DNA of 64,000 bases. Origin: Clavelina lepadiformis. Its lineage: Eukaryota > Chordata > Ascidiacea > Aplousobranchia > Clavelinidae. The notes beneath the pieces were generated by a model. It was given only the letters and a program-made list of their open reading frames with translations, was not told the origin of the DNA and did no database searches. The translations under genes were made by a program, and so were the position numbers. Positions 47,402 through 59,207 of the stretch are shown here, one piece after another. The DNA lies in NCBI RefSeq assembly GCF_947623445.1, contig NC_135240.1, forward strand, positions 20,770,001 through 20,834,000, read 5' to 3'. Each line of letters begins with the position of its first letter. Positions within the stretch are counted from its first letter, which is position 1.

Positions 47402-50400
47402 ATGAATACCGACATAAACGAAACGGCAAGGCTTCTGCCAGAAAACTCGTGTAACCAACAGTTGTACGGATCGAGTAAGCAAACTGGACCGTGTGGGCAA
47501 GTATAAAATCGATATATGTGGATAAGCTGTTTGTTTTATCAAGACGAGTAATTACTATGTTTTTACTGAACCTTGAACCTTCATATTTATTGTGTCCTAA
47601 CGATTCTAAGCAAAACAAAAACGATAACTTTTTTGCCTCAGTGTAGCGTTGACAATTTGCGCAATACCGATGGTGATCAAGATGCCAAGATTGTTAATTC
47701 AAACTACCAAGTGGAAGACGAAACATCACAAAACAGCGCCGTGACAATGTTGGATCGTCCAATACTGTTTTCACCACTATATAACTAATTACAATTTTAT
47801 GGTTAAGTACGTATACAATGTTATCATAATTGCATCGTTAGCAATTGTTGCATCCTTTTTTTATAGATTTTCTTTTTGGAATATGTTGATGGGAACATCT
47901 TTATTGTCTATGCCCTGGGCTTTCCAACAGGCAGGAATGGCGCAGGGAATTATAGTTCAAGTGGTTATGTGTGGACTAGCCGTTTACACTGCGTACCTTT
48001 TACTGATAGCTTCTGAAAAATTAAGTAATAAGTTCATTTTATCCAGAATTATTTTATTGTTTTAGGATGTGCAATATAACCTGTGAGTTTGCACTGGTAT
48101 GGCGGCTGCTAATCACGATAAAAATATGCTACATGTTTAACGTTTTCTTTAATTAAATCACTTTTTTATCTGTTATGATTATTTGATATCATTTAAAAAA
48201 TAGCGGACCCTGTCACGAAGAAAGCGCCAGAATATACGGAAATGTGTCGAAATCTTGTTGGACGTTGGGCCGAATGGCTCAATATATTGGCTTCAACTGT
48301 GATTCTAGCCAGCGCTCTGATCGTTTATTGGATTCTCATGGTGGAACTTTTATACAACGCGGTTAACTCCGTTTATTGTAAGTTACTAAGAAGCATAGAG
48401 AAAACTACACCGGACAATTTACGATAATAAATTGGTCAAGTACACGGTCTAAGATTTACTTGTATCTTGCACGTACGTAATGTTATAATTTATAGATTTC
48501 GCAGGAGGATTGAATAATATACACCACTCCAACGTTACTAATCTAACCGGTGAATTCGATAATGAGAGATGCATGGTGCAAGAAAAGACTTTTAGCTGTA
48601 AGTACGTAGGCTCTATGCAGGGTTATCAGATCGTACTTTTGCCTGAGATTTATCCCACTTTGTATCGTGAAGAACGATGTTCTAATAGCACACATTACGT
48701 TTATAGCTATGATTGCTCGTTGTGTTTTATTGGTCGATAGACTTCTCTATTGCTGAAAAACGTATGTAAAACCAGTTCATAAGCAATGATTTTATGTTCG
48801 AAAATAAAGACCTCCGTCTAGCTAGCCTATAAGCTTTAATTGATGATAACTTCCGTTCAGCACGAAATGAAGTGTTACGGCTCCTATTGGAGATAGGCCT
48901 ATATTCGGCTTATATCTTACCCAATGGTCTACATAAAGTTGCGCGTGGAGTCGAGACGTTTTGAAAGCTTGCTCCAAAACTTTCGCGTTCGCCCACCCCG
49001 CTTGAAAGCACCGAGTTAAAAAAGATTGCGCTTTCACGCCTAAAACACTTAAAACGCTTCAGAATTAGATACAGAATTTTCTCATATGTGTATAGGCCTA
49101 CGTAAGCTGGCAGCTTAGGCAGTACAATTTTAAAAGGTGTATACTAAGACTTTTAACGCCATATAACCCGCCAATTACAGCTTATAGGTTCTGCTAGGAC
49201 GTGCATTTACTTACATCAGTTGTAATATAATTACATCAGTACATTTTGTTAGCAACAGCTTCATTGGCGAATTCTATAGAATAAAATACAGCCACCCAGT
49301 ATTGATTTATATGTGGGCCACGAGTACGCCACACGTGACAGCCGAGTGTCAGCCGATCGGCTGGCCGTTGGTATATGTGTTTAAAAGTAACATTGGGCCA
49401 TTCGTGGATGGCCAACCAAAACACGCGCCACAGATCCCCGCGCGCAATATCCAACTGTATGCCTTACAAACTAAGCTTCACATTACCCTCACAAAATTCT
49501 AATTTCACGACAACAGAAAATTTGCCTCTCCATAAAATCTGCTTACCCGTTTGCAATTTCTATGCCTTCATTATGAAACAAGGCTGCTAATATGACTTTA
49601 CCAAATGTTAAAATAATAACAATAAGCATCTCTAATAACGCAAATAACATTTCATGTAACGCAATAACTCGTACAAAAACGTATAATCACAAAACATTTG
49701 TCAAGGTATGAAGGAAAAGCAATTTTCAGTTAAATCGTCCATATAAGGATTTAATTGCTCTCTTCGTCGTTCTCTTTCTTTTAACGTCTCTCCCACCCTC
49801 CCAATCAAAAGAATTTCGATTAACAGCTTTGACTTGATCTTTTACAATACTTACGTCCACCAGGTGTCCATAAATCAGGCTTAGTGTGTCTAAAAGGAAG
49901 AAATAAATGTTAGTAAAAAATACGTAACTGTTGAATTTTAAGCAGGCATACTTAAACTCTATAAGCTATAAAGCTTGAAGTGTTTGTGTGATGTTTCGCT
50001 CTTGTGCAAATTAGATATGAAAACTTTTTATACAGATGATCCATCTTCGTCATTGATTCCAGGGTGGAACAAAAATTTAACTGTGCCTTTACTTTTCATT
50101 CCAATTTTTTTGCCAATATTACTGTTGAAAAAGATGAGTTTCTTCGCCAAGCTTGGTGCATTAGGAGCTTTATCGGTGTTTGCGTTGATGAGTATCGTGT
50201 TCGTGAAATACGTACAATGGGGCTGGAATGCTGACTTTGCCAACACCAAAAACAAACATTACATCCCACGTATGTGCATTTCTATTGCTAAATTTTTTGT
50301 GGTGGGCTATACGTTAATACTTGGATCAATAAGCTAGGCCTATTGACTGCAAATGTTTTACAGAGATTCTCGGAAGTTTTCCATCATTATCCGGATTGCT

Positions 50401-51451
50401 TGGAATGGCATATTTTATTCACAACTCTGTAACCACTATTTTTAAACACAATAGAAATCAAGGAAATAATGTAAGAGAATTGTGATAGCAGCCTATTAAT
50501 GCACATAAATACATTTTTTCTATCAAAAGTAATAGTTATTGGCCCATAAGTAGAGTATTACGCTATATACACGATAAGATGTAGTCTGCATAACCTTAAA
50601 GTGTTTTTTTTACAGGTACGTGATTTAAAAATAGCTTACATGCTGGTTTTGATAACTTACATGTTCATTGGCCTTGGGGTATATTTAACTTTCCCTCTGC
50701 AGAAAAGCTGTATTAAACAGGTTAGGCTTGTGTAATCGTATTAAAAATTACTAAGCTATGTGCTCTTAGCCATATTAGGTTAACAAATTAGCCTTTATTT
50801 TGAAAGAATTTTCTGGAAAATCTCCCTTGGAATGATTACCTCTCGCTGGCTGTTCAAGTTCTGTTATTTCTCCGCATGGTCACAGTTTATCCTATTGTTG
50901 CATATATTCTACGAGTACAAATTTTCGCGGCTTTAGTTGGTAACGAATATCCCGGGTATGTGAAATGTAAAAAAAGCATAGCCTATATCAGCATCAGCTT
51001 CGCCGTAAGGGACGTAATTGTTGTCCAAACAAAACCCTTGTGTGAACTAACAGCCCTAAGCAACATACCGTCTAAGTAAACTACTATTTTGTAGAAAATT
51101 TTACGTCTTTGTGTTCAACATCATTATAATGGCAGCTTGCGTACTGTGTGCCATTTTTTATCCGAACATTGGAGATATTATCAGGTGAAATCCGAAAGCA
51201 TGAGAAAGTTCATTACTTTTCATTTTACCTTATAGCGTTGTTTGGGTTTATAAACTTTGAAAATGACTGTAAATCTTTTCTGCAGGTACGCTGGAGCGTT
51301 TTGTGCAATGGCATTGATGTTTATCCTGCCATGTGCCATTCATGTGATACTTTTAAGAAGGGATCAATCTTTATCCAAAGTTTCTTGTTTTATTCACTTC
51401 CTTATTGCTGTTGTTGGAGTAATCAACTTTGTGGCACAATTCACTCTTTAA
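47402..51451 (+). CDS. SLC38A9: Lysosomal amino-acid transporter SLC38A9
   Basis: Exons: 47402-47500, 47642 to about 47786 (3' edge unsure), 47867-48024, 48204-48377, 48496-48597, 50015-50269, 50364-50470, 50616-50720, 50807-50955, 51095-51184, 51286-51451. All junctions from the third exon on are GT-AG and in phase. Vertebrate SLC38A9 is the arginine-sensing transporter that binds Rag GTPases and Ragulator and activates mTORC1 at lysosomes. Matches in order: a FSPLY motif before TM1 (vertebrate YSPLG), WNMLMGTSLLSMPWAFQQAG, YTEMCRNLVGRWAEW, a lumenal loop with NVTNLT (possible N-glycosylation), KMSFFAKLGALGALSVF, GMAYFIHNSVTTIFK, VRDLKIAYMLVLITY, VTVYPIVAYILRVQI, IFYPNIGDIIRYAGAFCAMA, and NFVAQFTL at the C-terminus. 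Exon 2 runs into an in-frame TAA with no GT donor before it after FSPLY, so the exon 2-3 join is not resolved. Confidence 0.88.
48598..50014 (+). other. 1.4-kb intron of SLC38A9
   Basis: By far the longest intron of the gene. It contains a local GC-rich block at 49300-49450 with the 14-bp palindrome cagccgatcggctg (49350-49363) and the inverted pair gggccacgag / ttcgtggatggcc. I see no coding exon in it. Confidence 0.45.
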
Positions 51452-52617
51452 TCATAAATACCAACAATAACGAAAACATTTACTAAGTTAATTACCTACA
51501 TATTATGTAAGGATGTGTAGCCTACGTAACCTAACTATGCAGTGTGTTACGATTTACGATAAAGATCGGTCATTTTCTACAGCTGTGTTGGATTACTAAT
51601 TAACATCTTTCATTAACTGGTCATGTATTGCCATTGGTAACAAAGTTTGTTATTAGGCTTTGGAGCTGGTTAAATGCTTACACCCACGACATGTAAGTGT
51701 TACTTTAGATATTTGCCCGCCCCAGTCTGCCCATTCCTTTATAGCGAACGATGAGGCTGTTTTTATTTATTGGAATCACCTTAAGCGAAAAGGCTTTTGT
51801 CCTTTACGATTTCGCTTGTTTCTTCTAGCGCTTCGTTTTTTTTTCGCAACGAACACGACTTCATGAAATGTTTAAAATTCTTATCTTCCGATTGTAGCCA
51901 CATTTTAACTACATATTAGAATAAACTCATTAAACATCACTTTTTAGATGTTTTCTAAACAAAACAACAAAATCGCGAATGTCCTAAAATCAAAAGTCTT
52001 CTAATCATGTTCAGTCAATAAAACATATTCATACTTCAGATGTGTGATAAGTTGATAACCAAATAAAAATCGACACCTATGCAATGCTTCATAGAAAGAT
52101 ATCCTTTCTAACCAAAGAAAATCTGACAGGAAGATTATACGTCAGCAGAGAAATGCTAACAAACAATCGTGGACATTTCTAGTATTTTGTTGGTCAATTT
52201 CAATATTTTGTTTCAATACATGCTTCATAGTTAAAACCCAACAAAACTTTTTATTATTTCAAGTATCATATCAATCACCAAACTAAAACACAGCAACATT
52301 TCGAATATCAAATGACACATTTTCTAGCTAGATGACAACAAAGATCATTTAATTATTACGCCAATTTATGCATTGTTACAATTCACTATTAATATCGTCA
52401 TATACCGAGATTAACTAAAGTTACTAAACACATAAGGTTATTTACGGTATTACGAAAACACTTGCATAAAATGATTAATCCATACCATAACAAAGCTTAT
52501 TTTTATGGATTAATTCCTAACTAACGATCATAAGATGTAAAAAGGATTTTAATGATTTTAGTTTGATTTTTTTGAACTTAAAATTTTTTTTACCAAATTT
52601 GTGAGAATTAATTAAGC

Positions 52618-52814
52618 CAGTGGTTCTCAACCTTTCATGGTTCGTGGCTCTCTTACAGAAACCCTAAAAATTCGTGTTTGCAGTAGCCTTAGTGTCGCTA
52701 ATTTTGCACAGCAAGCACAAAAACGTAACAATAGTAAGGCATCTGTTCGTGGCTCCCGTAGAACGCCCCCATGGTCTCCCAGGAGAGCCACTGAGCGCCT
52801 GTTGAGAAACCCTG
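52618..52814. mobile_element. Short hAT-like MITE
   Basis: It starts CAGTGGTTCTCAACC and ends, in reverse complement, CAGGGTTTCTCAACA (12 of 15). Flanks aattaagc (52610-52617) and aactaagc (52815-52822) match at 7 of 8. Subterminal ttcgtggctctc and its inverse gagagccac are both present. Length 197 bp. The end sequence resembles that of the BED-type element at 15949, so both may have been moved by a similar transposase. Confidence 0.85.
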
Positions 52815-54133
52815 AACTAAGCAATCAATCTGATTATTATTATCAACGATCGTTTTTAACGTATAGTGAATAGGCCTATGTACAAATACAATGTTTACCT
52901 CCTACCTGTGTACATACATTCTGCACTGTGCCATGTGTCACTACTCGCTAGCTTTTAAAAATATAAACAAAATGTTTGTTTTTTTTAAATTTTTATCCAC
53001 CTCACAACAGTGTGAGTGCGCGAATGTATAACCTACAGGCTACTCCAGGTCAAACGATCTCATGCACTAATAACATCGGTCCCTAAGATTTCATTAGCGA
53101 TGTATGCATAAAAAAGAAACATCAGGCCCTGGAAGTTGACAGTAAAGTTAGATTAAAAACATACATTTTTTTAAACGCGAAAAACGAATGAAAATATATA
53201 TACTAAGACTATACTAAGAAATGTCCTTTTCTTTTACACAGTTCTTAGTACACCTGAAGAAGCAAGCTTATGTTAGCGAAAGCTCGAGTAGAAAAATCTA
53301 AAATCAAATTAAACATTACAGTGCCAACCTATATCTTATTTTTTATTTTTCTGTATACTATAGTAACTAGGTTAGTACGGTGCAGTCACCATTATCATGA
53401 TTTTTATGTGGTTTTACATAGCATGACGTCACACTTTCAAAAACTTCGCCTTATAAAACAAGGTGACTTATTCTATGCATCGCAATTACATAATCTAAGA
53501 ATAAAGTTGATACTAGCGTTCAAATACGTGAAGAATTTCTTAGGACAACATTGCGGGTACAACTTACCCCTTTAAAAGTTCCTGGCTTCATCACTGTCAG
53601 TCTCTACTATCCACTTGGCCACAAATTCGACAAATTAAAGATTCATCTTTACGAAGGGGCCGAGTTGCAACATTGTAAAGGTTTTTCAAAAAATACTTAC
53701 AAGATTGCTTTCAGCAACATCTTTCGTGTTAAGTTATTACCTTTAGATTTTACCCAATATTTTCAAATTAAGTGGTGTGATCTTTTTAAGTTCAAGAGTC
53801 TAATGGAATTTTTAGATTTTAATGACAGCGCTCAGGCGTATCTGGTATTTTTCTTCGGTTGCTTTAGCAATTAACAAACTTTGGTGCTTTGTAGGTAGTT
53901 GGGCATTTGGAAGTGATGCGGGTAGTTAACAATACCAGGAGGTCTGGATCTCTGGAAAGTGAATTTATAGATATGAGCAAAAACGCTTAAAATGCCCGCC
54001 AGCTCGCGAGCTGAAAAATATTAAGAGCATGCTCAGGTTTTGCGCAATTAACAATGTTCGATATCATCTGACCGTATTATAGGCCTATTATAAATTCTGA
54101 AATTTACAAGATCTGTTACTATTGTACTCCTAG

Positions 54134-54595
54134 CAGAGGTGGGTAGTCGGTATTTTGAAAGTATCATCGGTAACGGTACTGGTACTTACTAAAAATGTAT
54201 AGACGGTTCCGGTACTCCGTACTATTTTAAAAAGTAGTTTTTTTTCTTTGTCACTACTCGGTACCGGTGATTTTTGTGTAAAAGATGCTACTGCAAATGC
54301 AATGTTTGCCACTATTATGCTCCCGGTAAAGGTTATTCCAGGCCAAAACATGTGTGACATTAATTGCTTGCAATTTTGCTTGACATTTCTAGATTGAAAA
54401 AGATCAACAGATGCTAAAATTAGTATTAAGGATTAATTAACATGTACTTTTGAAAGCATAGGATACTTGTTAAAATTTTGAAATTATCACGTGAAAAGTA
54501 CGGAGTACGGGACTGACTGAAATTTCTTGAACAAAGTAATTCGGTATTTTTTTCAAAAGCACCGCGGTGCAACAATTCAGTACTATCCACCTATT
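54134..54595. mobile_element. hAT-like element, CAGAGGTGGGTAG type
   Basis: The left end CAGAGGTGGGTAG and the reverse complement of the right end AATAGGTGGATAG match at 10 of 13. Flanks actcctag (54126-54133) and accgctag (54596-54603) match at 6 of 8. The 462-bp interior contains repeated ggtac/gtacc motifs (ggtaacggtactggtactta, gtaccggtga) and no coding frame. Confidence 0.65.
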
Positions 54596-56383
54596 ACCGC
54601 TAGGCTATTAAGATTAACAAATAATGAACTAAAAGAAGCGAACCTTTACATGGAGACCTAAGAGCTTACGAGTGCCTTTAAGTAATTTTACCTTTTTTCC
54701 TGCTCGTTAATGGTTTGTTGTTGGTGATCATATGTTTCATTGTGCTATAACTACAACGGTTAGTATCGTAACTATCGCTCCGCACAATTAATGGCAGTAA
54801 ACACTATTAAGTACAAATTTAAAAAAATTATACTAATACAAAATATCGAAAAAAATTACGTTAAACTCTTTGTATCCATTCAGACTTGCTCAAAAACAAG
54901 CTCGGTAGCTGGGATCACCGTCGAGTTTAAGTTGCGGAAAGACTGTCGGGTGCAGAAGTGCACAATCAAATGATGTTGCAGATTTACGCCAACAGTCAAA
55001 ATAGTTTATTTAAAAATCTGTTGACTTGAAAAATATGCATGTAGAAAATTTATACTCCAAAATCCACTGGTACAAAATTTGTGTTTGTTCCATCTTTCAT
55101 TTTCGGCGGAAAGGGCCTAGATTCCAGTCTGGTAGTTTGCTAACGCCCACATGCAGACCTTAGACTCTTGAAGGTATTTATATATATATTAATAATCAGT
55201 TAATTTCTCCCCGAAATGCTAAATGAGAAGCTTGGTTTCATATATCATAGGTTATTCGACCTATTTGTCTGTAATTACTGGAATTTTTGTTGTTTACACC
55301 CATTGCCTGACTGGGTCGCAAAAATAAACAAAATTATATTTTTATTACCTTTTGCAATTTTGGACTTTCATGTTTTACTGTGTGCCAGATATGGAGTGAT
55401 AATTTTTGTGTATTGCATTATACAATGAAATTTATATGCCTGTTTCAGAGTAATATTTTTTCTTAATATCTGTAGAAATTAGAAAGTGACTTTCATAAAT
55501 AAGTAGGCATTCACAGAATGCGTGCTGAATGACTGACTGACCATCAGTGGTTTTACTTGGAAAGCATATTTTATATTTTATGTGTATGTTACTAAAAGTT
55601 TCATAATGAATTGAATCAATAACTTAAACCCATGTAACAAAAATAACGTTAAAATGCAATTTAAATAGTAGGAGTTTTTATATGGGCACATGGCACAGGG
55701 AAATAAAGCAAGTTTTGTAAAAACTAGAAATATTTGAAAACAGCATTATTATCCTTTATGCCTTCAATGTTTATTGCCTGAGATATTAAATAACTTAGTT
55801 GACTCAAGTCTCATTTATACCAAACGACTCAGCTTGACTGTTCCTACTGGGACCAGAACATTTTGGACATAATCCAAGCTGCTACAGGACTGTTTAAGCA
55901 CACCTTAATAGATCTGGTTAGGCATAAAATGACAAAAAGCATAAAATTTATCATTAATTTCATCAACATTAAACAGCAACAATTGAAGTTAACATCATTA
56001 GATGAATTGAGAATATAAGTAGAATAATTTTCACTGTCAAGCTGCCAAAAATTGACACCAAAAATTGATAGAAAAGTTTGAGAAAGTGGTCATAATATTC
56101 GAAGATTGGTGATAGTAAGCGCAGAATTTTATATGACAAAGCTTTGGATCGTACGAAAATAGTCATATAGAGTGGGTGGTCATATTGTCTGAGGTCATAT
56201 CCAACAGATTCTACTGTTGTTGATATATGTGCCAATTTACTGACTCAAAATTTTGCCACAATCTTTTCTGTGTAGTTTTTATTTTTATGTGAATCAAGCT
56301 CCGTTTGAAAAGTTATTAAAATATATAGCAGTCTTGGTAGGTGATGTTTCATAGTAAATGCTTGTATATTTGTGATTTAAATT

Positions 56384-57763
56384 ATGGATTTTGAAGATCA
56401 GTCTAACGTTCATCTTGTACCATGCAATTACTGTGGAAGAACATTTTCAAAGGAAAGTATTCACAAACATAGACAAATTTGTCAGAAGACCTCCCAAAAA
56501 AGGCCTGTTTTTGATTCTAGTAAGCAGCGGGCATTTGAAATAACTGATCGAAAAGCTAAGTCAAAAAAAGCTACGTTTTCTGCAAAGCCAACAACTCGTG
56601 GCACTCATTCCAATTGGAGGCAAAAACATGAGGATTTCATAAAAACAGTGAGAGCTGCTCGTGAGGTGACTGCCGCCATCAAAGAAGGGCGAGAATTACC
56701 ACCGCCCCCTCCTCCCACCATTAACCCTGATTATATCCAATGCCCACATTGTATGCGCCGCTTTAACGAAAATGCCGCTGAAAGGCATATAAAGTTCTGT
56801 GCTGAACAGCAGAAGCGACTAGTAAATAAAAAGAATTCTCCAAGTAATACTAATTCTTTGGCTGCCACTAGATCTTCTGCCAGGCAGAACTATCGACCAC
56901 CACCACCGCAACCTTCAGCTGGTAGGAGAAAGCTCGATGATACCAGATCGGCTCCTTTCCGAAGCACACGTGCTCGAACCAACAATGATCATCAGATTAG
57001 CTCAAACCAATTTAAAAACAATACGTACAAAATTAATTCAGTTTCGGGTAAAACTAACTCTGCTGCTCATGAAAGATTTTCCAGCACTAAACCTCGCAGA
57101 GCTACAAATCCTGAGTGGGATGGTACAATTGAGCCTGCATCTTTAAACACGGAAGTTCGAACGAAAACCGGTTTAAAACCAGTGGCTGCTGCAAATCATA
57201 GTAATGATAGAGCTGGTCAACAAAAAATTTCCAGCAATTCTGCAAAACCAGCGGTTCGGAAAGTTGCGGGAAGAGACAAAGCGGATAGATACTCTAATGG
57301 TGGATGGAACAAGAAGTCGTCTCTACATCAGCGTCCTCGGCATGACTGGTCCTCAGATAGCAACGACACTGACTCTGGTGGGGAAGTTGGCAGGTATAAT
57401 GCTAGTGCATATGACAGCTCTTCTAGAAATAGGTACACTGTGGTTAATGGAACTCGTCGATCATCTGCTTCTTCAGATAGTAGCAAAAGAGCAAACAGTG
57501 TTGGTAAAGGCAAACAGATGCAACATAAAGGAGCCATTAAAGGTTACAGTAATGGTTTGCGTGAAGGCCTTACAGACTTCTCTCATAATAGAGATGATTT
57601 TTATGACTGGATGCAAGCTCGTCAGCCGAGTCATGAAACCACTGTGACAAATAAAAAAGCTAGTTCACAGCCATCAAAATTTTGCCATGAATGTGGAGCG
57701 CGTTACCCTGTGGTAAATGCAAAATTTTGCTGTGAGTGTGGAATCAAAAGAATTACACTTTAA
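56384..57763 (+). CDS. ZC2HC1A: Zinc finger C2HC domain protein 1A/B (FAM164 family)
   Basis: One intronless frame of 459 codons. Two C2HC fingers lie at residues ~14-35 (PCNYCGRTFSKESIHKHRQIC) and ~118-140 (QCPHCMRRFNENAAERHIKFC), separated by the family linker SNWRQKHEDFIKTVRAAREV and a proline run before INPDYIQ. The C-terminus KFCHECGARYPVVNAKFCCE has two CxxC pairs and is almost the same as in vertebrate ZC2HC1A. The middle (residues ~150-430) is Ser/Asn/Arg-rich low-complexity sequence, longer than in vertebrates (whole protein about 325 aa), which explains the greater length. The molecular role of the family is poorly known. Could equally be called ZC2HC1A/B if the split is vertebrate-specific. 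Intronless, unlike the vertebrate gene. Confidence 0.92.
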   Translation: MDFEDQSNVHLVPCNYCGRTFSKESIHKHRQICQKTSQKRPVFDSSKQRAFEITDRKAKSKKATFSAKPTTRGTHSNWRQKHEDFIKTVRAAREVTAAIKEGRELPPPPPPTINPDYIQCPHCMRRFNENAAERHIKFCAEQQKRLVNKKNSPSNTNSLAATRSSARQNYRPPPPQPSAGRRKLDDTRSAPFRSTRARTNNDHQISSNQFKNNTYKINSVSGKTNSAAHERFSSTKPRRATNPEWDGTIEPASLNTEVRTKTGLKPVAAANHSNDRAGQQKISSNSAKPAVRKVAGRDKADRYSNGGWNKKSSLHQRPRHDWSSDSNDTDSGGEVGRYNASAYDSSSRNRYTVVNGTRRSSASSDSSKRANSVGKGKQMQHKGAIKGYSNGLREGLTDFSHNRDDFYDWMQARQPSHETTVTNKKASSQPSKFCHECGARYPVVNAKFCCECGIKRITL

Positions 57764-57999
57764 TCTCTGTATGTTTACTTTTTTAATGTCACTACTAAAG
57801 AAACCGTTTTTGCTTTGCTAGCCAACGTACTGCTGTTGACAAAAACAGAGATCTTTATTTTTTTGTGATTTTTTTATATTGTTTTTAGTGTGAATCTTCC
57901 ATTTTTCTAAAGGATATAAAGTATGTTACAGAAATATTTTCTTGCATATTAGAAAGTTACGTACTAGCAGCATGTATATACATATCACTAAAAATTAAA

Positions 58000-58005
58000 A
58001 ATAAA
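58000..58005 (+). terminator. Polyadenylation signal of ZC2HC1A
   Basis: AATAAA 237 bp after the ZC2HC1A stop codon. The remaining spacer up to 59207 shows nothing recognisable. Confidence 0.5.
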
Positions 58006-59207
58006 CGTTTTCGCATACTACAATCAACCTATGAGCGAAAATTATTAAAAAGAAAATTAGCCTTACTTTTGTCGCATCGTTATGCTTCTAGCCTTGTACC
58101 AGTTCTAAGGCAACCATTGCTTGTATTCAAACTGTCTGATATGGAATTAAGACTATTGGCTTTAGCTTAATGCTTAAAGTTAAATCTGTTGAGTATGTAA
58201 AGTATTTTAGAGTGAACAGATGCGATGTTACCATACTGTTGATGCTACAAATGCATCAGGTTTGTTGCTGTAAGTACAAATGTTCAAACTCTATCGCGAA
58301 GTTCATTAAAATAATCTGCAATCAGATAGTTTCTTGGTGTTAGGTAGACAGTTGATTGTTGAATTTACATTAAGGGTTAAATCAGTGACAGTATTGGATT
58401 TATATTTCACCATCTGTTTTGTATTTTTATACTTTATTATTCACCATAACTTCATTTGCTGTATATTTACTTGTATCAATTTTTTATATTATTTAATTTT
58501 ACAACGCTCAATTTTTGTCATACGCGGAATTGTTGAAGTTTTAACCTGATCTAGATGTTGCACGTAGTAGAATAATATCTGATGATTACAATGTAGTAAA
58601 TAAAGAATAGAACTGGAAAAAGAGCTTCAAGTTGGGATCTTCAACACCTACCAAGGCATTATTTAAGTAAGAGGTTTATATATTTTGTTTCAGTTTTATT
58701 CAAGTATATTACTTAGCAAACGTTATTTATGTCATTGTTCATTGCACTATATGTTTAGCACCACACGACCTGTAATTCCTATGATCCAAAACCCATCTTG
58801 AAGACCAAGGTGGGTGCGTAACCAAAGTTGGATTAAAATGCTGATTACTGAAATAGGTTCAATTCTATATCTATTTGTCTTACATATCAAGTCATTTTTA
58901 GTAATCTCTATATAATCACTTAGTCCATATCTTCACATCAGTCAAACATTTTATAAATACTTTACATCACTTTAAACTCATAATGGCCCTGCAATAACAT
59001 TCAAAGTATTAAAAATGCTTACTCCTTAAATGTGATAGAAGTGACATGGTCAGAAATGTATTTTAATCATCATGCCTAAAGCTCATTATCATAGAACTCA
59101 TAATTCATGCCATTATATTTTTTTGTAAAATATTTAAACAATCAATAGACGTGTGTCATGTTCATGTATATTTTGTCTTACTTGTTGATAATTATTTTTG
59201 CGCAGAT

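Larger units (their letters stand above)
51452..56383. other. Region between SLC38A9 and ZC2HC1A
   Basis: A candidate SLC38A9 poly(A) signal AATAAA is at 51920-51925. Two hAT-like elements (52618-52814 and 54134-54595) are listed separately. An open stretch at 53551-53874 (107 codons, TTG start) has no recognisable domain. Nothing else is called. Confidence 0.45.

Noticed and set aside
53270..53874. Two overlapping open frames of 101 and 107 codons
   Set aside because: No recognisable domain, no splice context, second frame lacks an ATG start; possibly part of an old repeat.
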